A stretch of 57,691 bases of DNA, taken from an uncultured Bdellovibrionales bacterium (GTDB taxonomy: Bacteria > Bdellovibrionota > Bdellovibrionia > Bdellovibrionales > UBA1609). A program made the position numbers and the translations under genes. This document shows positions 1 to 9,383 of this stretch, piece after piece. The stretch is taken from the NCBI GenBank assembly GCA_938001965.1, contig CALLBC010000033.1, forward strand, positions 1 to 57,691, written 5' to 3'. Numbering within the stretch: position 1 is the first letter of the stretch; the number at the start of each line of letters is the position of its first letter. The notes below the pieces were generated by a model. The model saw only the letters and a program-made list of their open reading frames with translations, did no database searches and had not been told where the DNA came from.

Positions 1-34
1 ATTTTTAATGATTTTATTCTCTTGTGTTGAGATC

Positions 35-88
35 ATGGTTACTCCTTTTTATTGTTAAGTTTTGTCGCTTAACTAAAAGGGTAACCAT
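35..88. repeat. Imperfect inverted repeat / long hairpin
   Basis: ATGGTTAC(35-42)/GTAACCAT(81-88), CCTTTT(44-49)/AAAAGG(75-80) and GTTAAG(54-59)/CTTAAC(68-73) are nested; about 20 bp paired. Confidence 0.6.
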
Positions 89-149
89 ATTTCTTCACTT
101 ATCCACACCGTGAAGTGTCAGATCAAGTCGTGACTTCTACACCTAAGTA

Positions 150-800
150 CTATTCTTCAGCTCCTTGGCTTATCCACTCATCAACTATTTCTCTTTCCCT
201 ATCTGTCATTGTCCCAACTTGTGGCATATCTTTTATAACTACAACTCTATTTCTTAGGGAATCTAACTTCGTAATTACTGTGCTATAATCCAACACATTA
301 AACAGTCCACTGCCAGCATTATGACAAAGTGCACATTTCATTTCAAACAAGGGTAAAATTGTTTGCTCAAATGATAATGCTTCCTCCTCTGGAAGTGGCT
401 GCTCAGGCATTTCTTCTTCTGGTGACTCTTCACTTGGTGGCTCCTCTATTGTTTCATCGCCCTCTAGTCCACCATCTTCAACCCATCTTGCAATAATTTC
501 TCTTTCAAGCTCAGTCATTGAATTTCCACTAGGCATATCTTTTACAATTACTACTCTATTTTTAATTTCATCAATTTTGGTTATTGCAGTTTCATATTCT
601 AATACGTTAAACAAGCTACTTTCAGCATTATGACATTGAGCACACTTTTGTACCAATAATGGTTTGATGTCTTGAAAAGTGATAAATTCTTTATCTTGTA
701 TATCTTGAACTGTACTTTTCCCACTTGAGTTATGCTTTGCCTCTCCGCAGCTCACCAAAAGTATAGATATTATCATGATAATTATATTTTTTAATCTCAT
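150..800 (-). CDS. Lipoprotein with two tandem c-type cytochrome-like domains (CAQCH, CALCH)
   Basis: Signal peptide with lipobox-like LLVSC; two CxxCH haem motifs in duplicated segments with conserved downstream DMP...MT..ERE; acidic Pro/Glu linker. Confidence 0.8.
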   Translation of the reverse strand: MRLKNIIIMIISILLVSCGEAKHNSSGKSTVQDIQDKEFITFQDIKPLLVQKCAQCHNAESSLFNVLEYETAITKIDEIKNRVVIVKDMPSGNSMTELEREIIARWVEDGGLEGDETIEEPPSEESPEEEMPEQPLPEEEALSFEQTILPLFEMKCALCHNAGSGLFNVLDYSTVITKLDSLRNRVVVIKDMPQVGTMTDREREIVDEWISQGAEE

Positions 801-821
801 AGGACTTCCCCCTAATATGAT

Positions 822-840
822 TATCGCAATAATTGTGATA
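822..840. promoter_or_regulatory. Inverted repeat, candidate LysR-type regulator binding site
   Basis: TATCGCAAT-A-ATTGTGATA, one mismatch, in the intergenic region between a divergent lysR-type gene and the cytochrome lipoprotein gene. Confidence 0.4.
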
Positions 841-889
841 TAAATAAATATACATGATAGAATAATAATTATTCCAAAAGGGAATACCA

Positions 890-1690
890 GTGATTATCAA
901 AACTGATTATTTAAAGTTTTTAACTATTTATGAAGAAAAGAGCCTTTCTAATGCGGCTATTAAGCTTGACGTTTATCAAGCAGCATTGTCAAAAACTCTT
1001 AAAAAAATTGAAGATGAGTTAAGCCACAACCTTTTTATTCGTACTAATAGAGGAATTCTGCCTACAGAACAAGGCCATAAACTCTATTCTTTTCTTAAAA
1101 ATCAAATTAATCATTGGAATACCTTTAATGGAGATATTCAATTTAAGGATACTGTAACTGGGGTTGTTCGAATTGGAGGCCACCCAATTATTTTAAACCA
1201 ATTTGATAATGTTTTTGCTAATATTATTAGTGAGTATCCAAGCTCTGATCTTGAATTTAGCTTTGCCAGGTCTGCAGACATAACAAGACGAGTATTAAAT
1301 TTTGAGCTGGAGTTCGGCTTAGTGGTAAACCCAATGACATTTAATGACTTAGTCCTAAAGCCACTCTCATCAGATGAAATTGCTTTATTCTCCTCAAAAA
1401 AGAATTTCAATAGCAAAATAATTATTTATAACCCTGAATTAATTAGTAAAGCCCAACTGGTGAAAAATGCTGGGAAAAAAGTTAAATTAATGCCTATTGC
1501 TAACCTTTCCCTTTCCATTTCTATTGCTAAAAAGCTCAATTGCCAACTGTTAATCCCACATTCTATTGCCACAGGCTACGGATTTAAAAACAAAACTAGT
1601 CACTCATTTAACAGCAGCACAATTTATTTAATATACAGAAATGAACAAAAGTTTATTTTTAACACCCGATTGATAACTGATTTATTTTGA
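890..1690 (+). CDS. LysR-family transcriptional regulator
   Basis: N-terminal wHTH typical of LysR (YLKFLTIYEEKSLSNAAIKLDVYQAALSKTLKKIEDELSHNLFIRTNRGILPTEQG); GTG start; divergent from the neighbouring gene. Confidence 0.8.
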   Translation: MIIKTDYLKFLTIYEEKSLSNAAIKLDVYQAALSKTLKKIEDELSHNLFIRTNRGILPTEQGHKLYSFLKNQINHWNTFNGDIQFKDTVTGVVRIGGHPIILNQFDNVFANIISEYPSSDLEFSFARSADITRRVLNFELEFGLVVNPMTFNDLVLKPLSSDEIALFSSKKNFNSKIIIYNPELISKAQLVKNAGKKVKLMPIANLSLSISIAKKLNCQLLIPHSIATGYGFKNKTSHSFNSSTIYLIYRNEQKFIFNTRLITDLF

Positions 1691-1728
1691 AAGGCAAATA
1701 TTTAATAAGTTTTTTAGTATCGGCCAGT

Positions 1729-3408
1729 CTACAACTCTTCTGCTAACTTAACAGCAGCATCAATATTTAAATGCTTTGCGTTTTTAGTTAAGCCAACAAG
1801 CAGACTATCTTTTGTCCCTGACTCAACAATAATTTTTTTAACTTCCTCGGGAGATAGGCTTGAGTTAACACTCAATATCTCTGCGGCCAAACCTGTAACT
1901 ATTGGGGCTGCCATAGAAGTCCCGCTCATTGGGATATAATAAACATCGACATTATTAACCATTGCCGCAGAGTATAGACTGTCACTTGAATCTCCACCCG
2001 GAGCAACAATATCAACTACAGAGCCAAAGTTAGAATACGCAGTAAGTGGTTTAGAATTTTTACTACTCGCTGATACAACAATCATGTTTTCTAAGCCTAA
2101 GCTGGCTGGGTAAATTGGCTTTCTATCTAAGTTCAACCCAAAACCAAATACTGGGTGCCCATTCCCAGACGCTACAACCAGTATTACATCATTATCTTTA
2201 GCATATTCGTAAGCCATCTCTTCTGCTGCTGTTGGCTCACCATAACCACCAAGTGATAAGTTGATTATTTTCGCCCCTTGATCAACAGCATATAAAATTG
2301 CCCCAGCCAAACTTGCTGAGTCAACTACAGATCCACTAGTCACTTTAACAGGTAAGATTAACGCATTACTGGTAACACCAGACTCTTCTCCAGCGATTAA
2401 TCCCGAAACATGTGAACCATGGCCAATATCATCCATTGGGTGAGGGTCCTTGCTAATAAAATCAAACCCAGAATAATCATCCACAAACCCATTACCATCA
2501 TCATCAATTTCATTGCCTGGTATTTCTTCTTCATTTCTATACATGGACTGATTTAAACCCGGATGGTTGTAGTTTACACCAGAATCAAGAACAGCAACTA
2601 TAATTTTATCTGTTCTATCTGTCTTTCCATCTAATAAGCCAGCCTCTTCTAGGTGGTGAGTATCTAGATTACTTGGTAAGCTATCTAAGCTTTCTTCAAG
2701 AATGGGTGCATTAGAAGTTACCCAATGTAAGTATGGAGAAATTCCACATACATTATTTTTATCTTTAGCAACAACACTAACTTGATATTGACCAACGCCA
2801 GTGAGCTCCAAGCTAAAGCTTTTTCCTTCATACAAATACTGGTCATAAACTGTCATCCCAACATTAGTTAAAAACCAAAGGTATTCCGTCTCAGTACTAA
2901 TTTCTCCATCTAGTTGTATAACCTCTAGCTCAAGTGAGTCTCCCATATTACTGGTTGTAACTTGTGATATAGGATCTTTAATTACATTTTCATCTTTATT
3001 TTTAATATGTAAAGATAGGCTTTGGTCTTCTTTACAGCCTTTAATAAAACTTTGAATTTTTGCACTTTCATTCACTGGCTCATCTGGAGCCTCTGCTTGA
3101 TTATGTTGATATAATTGATTTTTTTCAATTTTAGCACCGGGAAATGCCTTAGTGACCTTTTCTTTTGTACTATATACTTCTACTAATTTATGTCTTTCAT
3201 TTACCGTTCTATAACTTAAGCCAGAGTCTTTTGCTTCTTTAGTAGAAACTCCAGTAACAATAAACCCTAAGCTCTCTTTGGTGCTTGGCGCAGTTTTAAC
3301 TTCTTTATTAACAGTACATGCAGTCATTGCCGCTGTTAATAATGCAATATTTAGAATCTTCAATGTTCCTCTCATCATCATGCCCCCTGCCACCCCCGTG
3401 ACTTCCAC
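1729..3408 (-). CDS. Subtilisin-like S8 serine protease, probable lipoprotein
   Basis: Asp (VAVLDSGVNYNHPGL), His (GHGSHVSGLIAG) and Ser (MSGTSMAAP) motifs; NEIDDDGNGFVDD insert; lipobox-like AAMTAC near the N-terminus. True start may be an internal Met. Confidence 0.9.
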   Translation of the reverse strand: MEVTGVAGGMMMRGTLKILNIALLTAAMTACTVNKEVKTAPSTKESLGFIVTGVSTKEAKDSGLSYRTVNERHKLVEVYSTKEKVTKAFPGAKIEKNQLYQHNQAEAPDEPVNESAKIQSFIKGCKEDQSLSLHIKNKDENVIKDPISQVTTSNMGDSLELEVIQLDGEISTETEYLWFLTNVGMTVYDQYLYEGKSFSLELTGVGQYQVSVVAKDKNNVCGISPYLHWVTSNAPILEESLDSLPSNLDTHHLEEAGLLDGKTDRTDKIIVAVLDSGVNYNHPGLNQSMYRNEEEIPGNEIDDDGNGFVDDYSGFDFISKDPHPMDDIGHGSHVSGLIAGEESGVTSNALILPVKVTSGSVVDSASLAGAILYAVDQGAKIINLSLGGYGEPTAAEEMAYEYAKDNDVILVVASGNGHPVFGFGLNLDRKPIYPASLGLENMIVVSASSKNSKPLTAYSNFGSVVDIVAPGGDSSDSLYSAAMVNNVDVYYIPMSGTSMAAPIVTGLAAEILSVNSSLSPEEVKKIIVESGTKDSLLVGLTKNAKHLNIDAAVKLAEEL

Positions 3409-3600
3409 AACTTGCTTTATTTTTTTGCAAATAACAATTTAGGTATTATTTTCACGGCAATAAGAATTACTTATGGAGTATTTTTTAATAAAAATATTAG
3501 TATCTTAGGAGAAAATTGTTATCTCTTAAAAATTCTTACAATGTACGGCTTTGTAAAATGAACAATAATTTAACGCATATTTTTGTTTTAATTATATTTC

Positions 3601-4356
3601 TTATGCCGATTCAAGGTCAGTTTCATCACTGCCTTTATCACCTAGAACTTTAACTAAAAATATTGATAGTTCATATAAAAGAGATAGTGGAACTAGCATT
3701 GCAAACATACTAATAACATCTGGTGGAGTTATCATTGCAGATAATGCAGCCAAGATAACTATTGCATATCTTCTTTTACTTGCTAGAAAATGATGATCAA
3801 TAACACCTAGGATTCCTAGGATTGTAAGTACCAATGGCATCTCAAAAGCAGCACCAAAAACTAAAGTTGTTGTTGTAAAAAACGATAGATACTCACTAAT
3901 CGTAATCATAGGCGCTGTATTTCCACTGCCACCAAAGTTCATTAAAAAATCAAACGCCATTGGATAAACAATAAAGTAAACAAATGAAACACCCAATAAA
4001 AATAAAAACGAACCGCTGAAAATAAATGCAATCCCATATTTTTTTTCTTTTTCATACAGTCCTGGAGCTATAAATAACCAAACTTGATAAATCCAAAAAG
4101 GACAGCTCAAGATTATTGATGCCAATAACGAAATTTTTATATGAGCTAAAAAGTTATCCATGGGGCCAGTAAATACTAAACTACCGTCTTTCAAAAAAGG
4201 AGCTATTGGCTGCTTAATGATTTCAAACAACTGATTTCTAAACATCCAACAAACACAAAAGCCTACCACTACTGCAATGACTGATCTTAAAAGGCATTTT
4301 CTTAAATCACTTAAATGTTCAACTAGTGTTTGTGGTGCTTCTTCTTCATTACTCAT
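3601..4356 (-). CDS. tatC: Sec-independent protein translocase TatC
   Basis: TatC-like sequence (LVEHLSDLRKCLLRS..., multiple TM helices); adjacent to tatA/B-like gene. Confidence 0.95.
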   Translation of the reverse strand: MSNEEEAPQTLVEHLSDLRKCLLRSVIAVVVGFCVCWMFRNQLFEIIKQPIAPFLKDGSLVFTGPMDNFLAHIKISLLASIILSCPFWIYQVWLFIAPGLYEKEKKYGIAFIFSGSFLFLLGVSFVYFIVYPMAFDFLMNFGGSGNTAPMITISEYLSFFTTTTLVFGAAFEMPLVLTILGILGVIDHHFLASKRRYAIVILAALSAMITPPDVISMFAMLVPLSLLYELSIFLVKVLGDKGSDETDLESA

Positions 4357-4358
4357 TA

Positions 4359-4703
4359 CTATGACCTATCTGTGTCTTCATCTAAAAGAAGGGACAGCTG
4401 CCCATCATCATCAATTTCTTCATGAGGCTCATCATGACTGCTCTGGTGACCCTCATCGATATTATGGTAGTCTTCCTCGACATCACCTACTTCATCAGTA
4501 ATATCATCCATATACTCATTAACTTTTGAGGTTGCATCTGTTTTTACTTGCGCAATTGTTCCTGTGATATCTTTAGTTGCTCTTTTCAACTCATTTAAAG
4601 TTCGCGCAACAACCTTAGCCACCTCCGGCAACTGTTTTGGGCCAATCACCAATAATGCTAATCCGCCAAGAGCTAATAATTCTGGGAAACCTAAATTAAA
4701 CAT
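4359..4703 (-). CDS. Twin-arginine translocase TatA/TatB-like subunit
   Basis: MFNLGFPELLALGGLALLVIGPKQLPEVAKVVAR is a canonical TatA/B N-terminus; the ORF track start at 4805 is too far upstream, Met at 4703 fits. Acidic/His-rich C-terminal tail. Confidence 0.9.
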   Translation of the reverse strand: MFNLGFPELLALGGLALLVIGPKQLPEVAKVVARTLNELKRATKDITGTIAQVKTDATSKVNEYMDDITDEVGDVEEDYHNIDEGHQSSHDEPHEEIDDDGQLSLLLDEDTDRS

Positions 4704-4755
4704 GCCTAAGGATACCTTGTTCGATGGGAGTAAACAAGTGTAATGTCTGAGCTTT

Positions 4756-5361
4756 TTACTGCTTGCTAGAGCTTTTCTTTGGAATGTTAAATACTCCAAG
4801 CTCAAGAAGTTGATCTTTAGCTAGACCTGAGTTGGTTAATAAGTATTTATCATGTAATCGCAGTATATCTGAAGAGTCTTGAATAGCACACTCTTGACTT
4901 ATTAATGTTAAAACATCTACAAAACTTAAAAAGTTTTCTGAGATGTCTTTATAAACTTTAGACTGTAAGTCAGTTAATGTTGATTCAGACAATACTGAGT
5001 AAGCAGTTTCACCCATTTCTATGTAGTAATCCACATCAATTATTTTTCTTTTAAAAGAATCTCCAAAAAAACCACTTACATATAAGCTGACATCGCCCAA
5101 GCGTTTTAATAAATTTATTTTTAATTTATCATCAGCATTTACAGCAGTTAGATAAAGCTCTGCTAAACAAAAATTTTCTTTTGTACCATCGGCTTTTTTT
5201 TCAACATAAAGATTATCAGCTCGTAAAAAGTTATTTAATAAATTTACTAGATATTCTTGGACTTGTGGCTTAGTTTTGACATTACGTTCGTTACAGGCAT
5301 TGCCAATTAACTCAGAAAAGTACATTTTAGAATCTAAAATAATCTCACTAGCTGCTGACAT
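4756..5361 (-). CDS. Hypothetical protein
   Basis: 201 aa intact ORF in operon-like context between M16 peptidase and tat genes; no family recognised. Confidence 0.75.
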   Translation of the reverse strand: MSAASEIILDSKMYFSELIGNACNERNVKTKPQVQEYLVNLLNNFLRADNLYVEKKADGTKENFCLAELYLTAVNADDKLKINLLKRLGDVSLYVSGFFGDSFKRKIIDVDYYIEMGETAYSVLSESTLTDLQSKVYKDISENFLSFVDVLTLISQECAIQDSSDILRLHDKYLLTNSGLAKDQLLELGVFNIPKKSSSKQ

Positions 5362-5524
5362 AAATAACTCCCGAATAATTTAAATAAAGCTATTACACTT
5401 ATAATATATCAAATTATCGGTAGATTTTAAAAAAAACACTAGACCGAGGTGCTACATTTATTCACATTGTCTCAATTAGTTACGCTGCTAAAAATTCTGC
5501 TTATGGGTGCTAAAAAAAATTTTT

Positions 5525-8131
5525 TTACCACGGCTTGGTAGCACCAACCGCACTAAACACTTTTGGTCTACTAAAAATTTCTTTGGCTAAACTCATAACA
5601 TCATTTGCGCTTACATTTGTGATATGATCTTGATACTTAAATACTTCTTCATAAGGTATACCATATATATCACTAAATATTATTGAAGACGTAAATGCAG
5701 AGTTTTTCTGTAATTCAATATGATACTTTCCAATAATATATTGTTTTGCTCTTTTTAACTCTTCCTCGCTGACTTTATCCTGGCAAAGCTTTTGAAATTC
5801 TGCATCAAGCATTTTTATGGCTTTTTTAGATTTCTCAGGTGAACAAGCTATATAGGCCCCAAAAAAACCACCATCTATTCCATCCATTCTCATGGGAGAT
5901 AATGAATAAGCCATTGAGTTTTTATCTCTTAATTCTAAAAACAGTCTTCCACCCTGCCCCGCTAAGACAGCTTGAATAACATCCAGAACATATCTTTTAG
6001 GGTCAGCCATTTTAACTGCTTCTTGACCAACAAGTAAGTGTGTCTGCTCCTTTTCAGATTTTTTGTAAAAATATTTATCTTCCGTTATTTTCTTTGAATG
6101 GCTTGGTGCTAATCGATCTTCTACTTTTTTAATCTTAGGGTAACGCTCTTCAAGAGTTTGAATTACCTTATCCAACCCCTTTAAATCTCCAGACAGACAA
6201 AAAGAAACTCTGTTTGATGACCTTATTGTTTTATAGAAGTCACTGACATTGGACGCGTTAATTTTACTTAATGACTCTTCAGTTCCTTGATTCTTTTTTC
6301 CATAAGCATGACCTTCAAACATAGTACTCATGAACCCTCTTATGCATTCTTGTGCAGGGTTATCTGATTGCTGCTTAATGGATTGAAGCATAAATAATTT
6401 TTCTCGCTCAACCATCTTATCACTAAACTTTGGCTCTAGAACAGTATCTAAATATACATTTAATACGTCTTGAAAATATGGCGTTAACGTCGTCATTGTC
6501 ATTCCATTAGTATTTTTCCCTGAGAACGAAGACATACCAGAAGATCTAAGCTCAATAAACTTTGCCATTTCTTTTTCTGTAAGATTTTTATTTTCATTGG
6601 CCCAACAGTTTGTTGTTAACTCTGATAGTCCGCCTAATCTATCAGGCTCGTATCGCAAGCCAGCTAAGAATGCTGTTCTAACATTAACAACCGGAATCTC
6701 ATTACTCAAGCGAGTGAACACTCTTAGGCCATTTGATAAAACTTGATTGTCCATTTTTATTTTTGCATTCTTTTTCAGTGACCCAAGTTTTTTGCTTTTT
6801 TTACGCGCCTTGTTTTCTTTATTTCTTGGTGCTTTAAGCGTTTTAAATTTTCTTTTGTATTTTGCATTCCACTTGCGTGCAATTTTTTTTGCTACCTCAT
6901 CATCTTCCTCACTGAAAATTGTTAGATTTAACTTTTCTGGTAGCAAGTACTTTTTAAATGCTTTAAATAAGTCTTTCTCTTCGAGCGACTTAATTCTTTC
7001 AAGATAAGTTTCACTATAGTCTGGATCTAGAAAGTTATATTCATAGTAACCAATTTTTTTAGAAATACCGTCAACTGTTTCGTAAGTAAATACTTCATCA
7101 CTTTCAAGGCTTGATTTTGAAATCTGGATTAAGTCTTCGTCTATAGACTTAGCAAAAAATTCTTCCATGCATTCAAGTAATTTTTCTGTGGCAACCTGTA
7201 TGTTTTCTTTATCAACAGAAAGTGTAATATTAAAAAAACCCTTGTCTTTTGTGGCAAATAGTGAGGAATAGGCATATCTTACTACAGCTTCTTCGAGGCG
7301 AAGTTTTTGATTAAATAGAGACGACTCATTTTGCCCTAAGACCATGGCAAGCATATCAAGGGCCGCAATATCTTTATGAGTGATCTTTGGTATTGGCCAT
7401 GAAAAGTGAACTACGTTTTGTTTGAAACTTGATTGAACAACTTTCGTTCGCGTTGTTTTCTGGGCTGGCTCAACATTTCTTTTAACCTTGCCAAGCTTTC
7501 TATCGGGTATGTCTTGATAATAGCTTTTAACTAGTTTTTTTGCCTCAGGCAGGTCAAAGTCGCCAGTAACTACTAAAAACATATTCTTGGGCACATACCT
7601 GCGGTTGTAATAATCTTTGATCGTTTCCACAGTTACATTTTCAATGTTTTTTTCATAGCCAATTACAGGTATACCGTAAGGGTGCTTCTTGTACATAGTT
7701 GAGAATAGTAATCTTGAAGAAAGGCGGCCTGGGTTATCCATTGATCTTTTAATTTCCTCAATTACAACTTCGCGCTCATTATCTACTTCAACTGGGTCAA
7801 AAGTTGGATATCCTAGCATTTCAGAAATTACTTCTAAACCAACATCAAGTTGATCCTTGTACATCGTTACATGAAATACTGTTTCATCAAACGATGTGTA
7901 AGCATTTAACTGACCACCTGCGCCTTCAATTTTTTTTGCCGCATCACCTACGCCTAAGTTTTTACTTCCCTTAAATACTAAATGCTCTATAAAGTGACTG
8001 ATGCCCTCTTCTCCCTTTTTCTCATCAGCACTGCCTGTTTTCACCCACATTCGAACTGAGACCACCGGGGCCTTCTTTGTTTTAAAAAAGAAAACATCTA
8101 ATCCATTTTTTAATTGCATTTTTTTTAGCAT
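5525..8131 (-). CDS. M16 (pitrilysin/insulinase) family peptidase, two-domain fusion
   Basis: HxxEH zinc motif (HFIEHLVFKG) in the N-terminal half; second M16-like half (NGLRVFTRLSNEIPVVNVRTAFLAGLRYEPDRLGGLSELTTN) without the motif. Confidence 0.92.
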   Translation of the reverse strand: MLKKMQLKNGLDVFFFKTKKAPVVSVRMWVKTGSADEKKGEEGISHFIEHLVFKGSKNLGVGDAAKKIEGAGGQLNAYTSFDETVFHVTMYKDQLDVGLEVISEMLGYPTFDPVEVDNEREVVIEEIKRSMDNPGRLSSRLLFSTMYKKHPYGIPVIGYEKNIENVTVETIKDYYNRRYVPKNMFLVVTGDFDLPEAKKLVKSYYQDIPDRKLGKVKRNVEPAQKTTRTKVVQSSFKQNVVHFSWPIPKITHKDIAALDMLAMVLGQNESSLFNQKLRLEEAVVRYAYSSLFATKDKGFFNITLSVDKENIQVATEKLLECMEEFFAKSIDEDLIQISKSSLESDEVFTYETVDGISKKIGYYEYNFLDPDYSETYLERIKSLEEKDLFKAFKKYLLPEKLNLTIFSEEDDEVAKKIARKWNAKYKRKFKTLKAPRNKENKARKKSKKLGSLKKNAKIKMDNQVLSNGLRVFTRLSNEIPVVNVRTAFLAGLRYEPDRLGGLSELTTNCWANENKNLTEKEMAKFIELRSSGMSSFSGKNTNGMTMTTLTPYFQDVLNVYLDTVLEPKFSDKMVEREKLFMLQSIKQQSDNPAQECIRGFMSTMFEGHAYGKKNQGTEESLSKINASNVSDFYKTIRSSNRVSFCLSGDLKGLDKVIQTLEERYPKIKKVEDRLAPSHSKKITEDKYFYKKSEKEQTHLLVGQEAVKMADPKRYVLDVIQAVLAGQGGRLFLELRDKNSMAYSLSPMRMDGIDGGFFGAYIACSPEKSKKAIKMLDAEFQKLCQDKVSEEELKRAKQYIIGKYHIELQKNSAFTSSIIFSDIYGIPYEEVFKYQDHITNVSANDVMSLAKEIFSRPKVFSAVGATKPW

Positions 8132-8147
8132 AAAATAAAACCCCTTT

Positions 8148-9347
8148 ATGAGCTTTGGTGTTTATTTTCACATTCCATACTGTTTGCAAAGATGTCATTA
8201 TTGTGACTTTGCAACCTATGAAGTTGATAGCATTCTTGAGCCCAGTAAGTATATTGAGCTTTTAAAAAAGGAAATGCAACTCCGCCACAAGTCCATCCCA
8301 CATAAAAAAATTGATTCTATCTATTTTGGTGGCGGAACACCTAGCCTATTAGAACCGAAATATATTGTATCTCTTATAAGTGAGCTTGCCAATTTGGGCT
8401 TTAAATTTAAACCCAATATTGAAATTACAATGGAAATTAACCCAGGAACAAAGTTCAATGAGAATCTTGGGGACTACATCATGGGCGGCGTAAACCGCTT
8501 TAGTGTTGGCGCACAAAGCTTTAGTGATGAACATTTAAATAACTGTGGTCGAAAACATAGTGCTCTTGAAACATGCCAGACTTTAGACCTATTAAAAAAA
8601 CATGAATTAAACTTTTCTTTAGATATTTTGTTTGCATTACCAAAACAAACGCTTGAGGAGCTTTCTTATGATGTTGATAAGGCTCTTTCTTTTAATCCAA
8701 AACATATCAGTGCTTACTGCTTAACAGTTCCCGAGGGACATCGCATGTCTAAAGAAAGAGCTATTGATAGTGTTCAAGTTGAAATGTTTAATCTTATTGA
8801 AAGTAAACTTAACTCACAAAACCTAAGCAAGTATGAAATCTCAAATTTTTCAACTCCAAACTATGAATCTATACATAATATGATTTATTGGACTGACCAG
8901 CCATACTGGGGAATAGGCCTTAGTGCACACTCGTATTTTCCAGAATTAAATTTACGCTTTTGGAACCCCAAATCTATTGGTGAGTTCCGTAAGCTTATAA
9001 GTAACAACAATATTGAGCTTATGAACTTAAACTGTATCGAGAACCATTTGGATAAAAGTAACTATGAGCTCTTAAAACCACATGAAATCATGACTGATTT
9101 TTGTCATATTCATTTGCGCACCTTAAAAGGGCTACCAAAAGAGGCGCTGCGTAATCGATTTAACCCTAAACAAAATATTTTAATCCATGATCGCCTTATT
9201 GGTTTAGAGCGAAAAGGGCTCATTAAGCAATCTAATAGCTCTTGGTTTCTTTCTAAACAAGGTCTTCTAGTCTCAAATCTAGTTTTCAAAGACCTCTTCT
9301 TTTCATACTCAGATTTACTGACAAAGGATGACTTTTCTACTTTATAA
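8148..9347 (+). CDS. hemW: Radical SAM family haem chaperone HemW (coproporphyrinogen III oxidase-like)
   Basis: YFHIPYCLQRCHYCDF radical SAM CxxxCxxC motif, YFGGGTPS, GVNRFSVGAQSF. Confidence 0.92.
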   Translation: MSFGVYFHIPYCLQRCHYCDFATYEVDSILEPSKYIELLKKEMQLRHKSIPHKKIDSIYFGGGTPSLLEPKYIVSLISELANLGFKFKPNIEITMEINPGTKFNENLGDYIMGGVNRFSVGAQSFSDEHLNNCGRKHSALETCQTLDLLKKHELNFSLDILFALPKQTLEELSYDVDKALSFNPKHISAYCLTVPEGHRMSKERAIDSVQVEMFNLIESKLNSQNLSKYEISNFSTPNYESIHNMIYWTDQPYWGIGLSAHSYFPELNLRFWNPKSIGEFRKLISNNNIELMNLNCIENHLDKSNYELLKPHEIMTDFCHIHLRTLKGLPKEALRNRFNPKQNILIHDRLIGLERKGLIKQSNSSWFLSKQGLLVSNLVFKDLFFSYSDLLTKDDFSTL

Positions 9348-9383
9348 ATATATAAAATTAAGACTATTCTATTTAACCTGGAG

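Noticed and set aside
890-1690. LysR gene as a truncated pseudogene (266 aa)
   Set aside because: Shorter than typical LysR but has intact HTH and most of the effector region with no internal frameshift seen; truncation not demonstrable.
4277-4501. 74 aa plus-strand His-rich ORF
   Set aside because: Antisense to tatC/tatA-B; His richness is a complement artefact of the acidic/His-rich tail.
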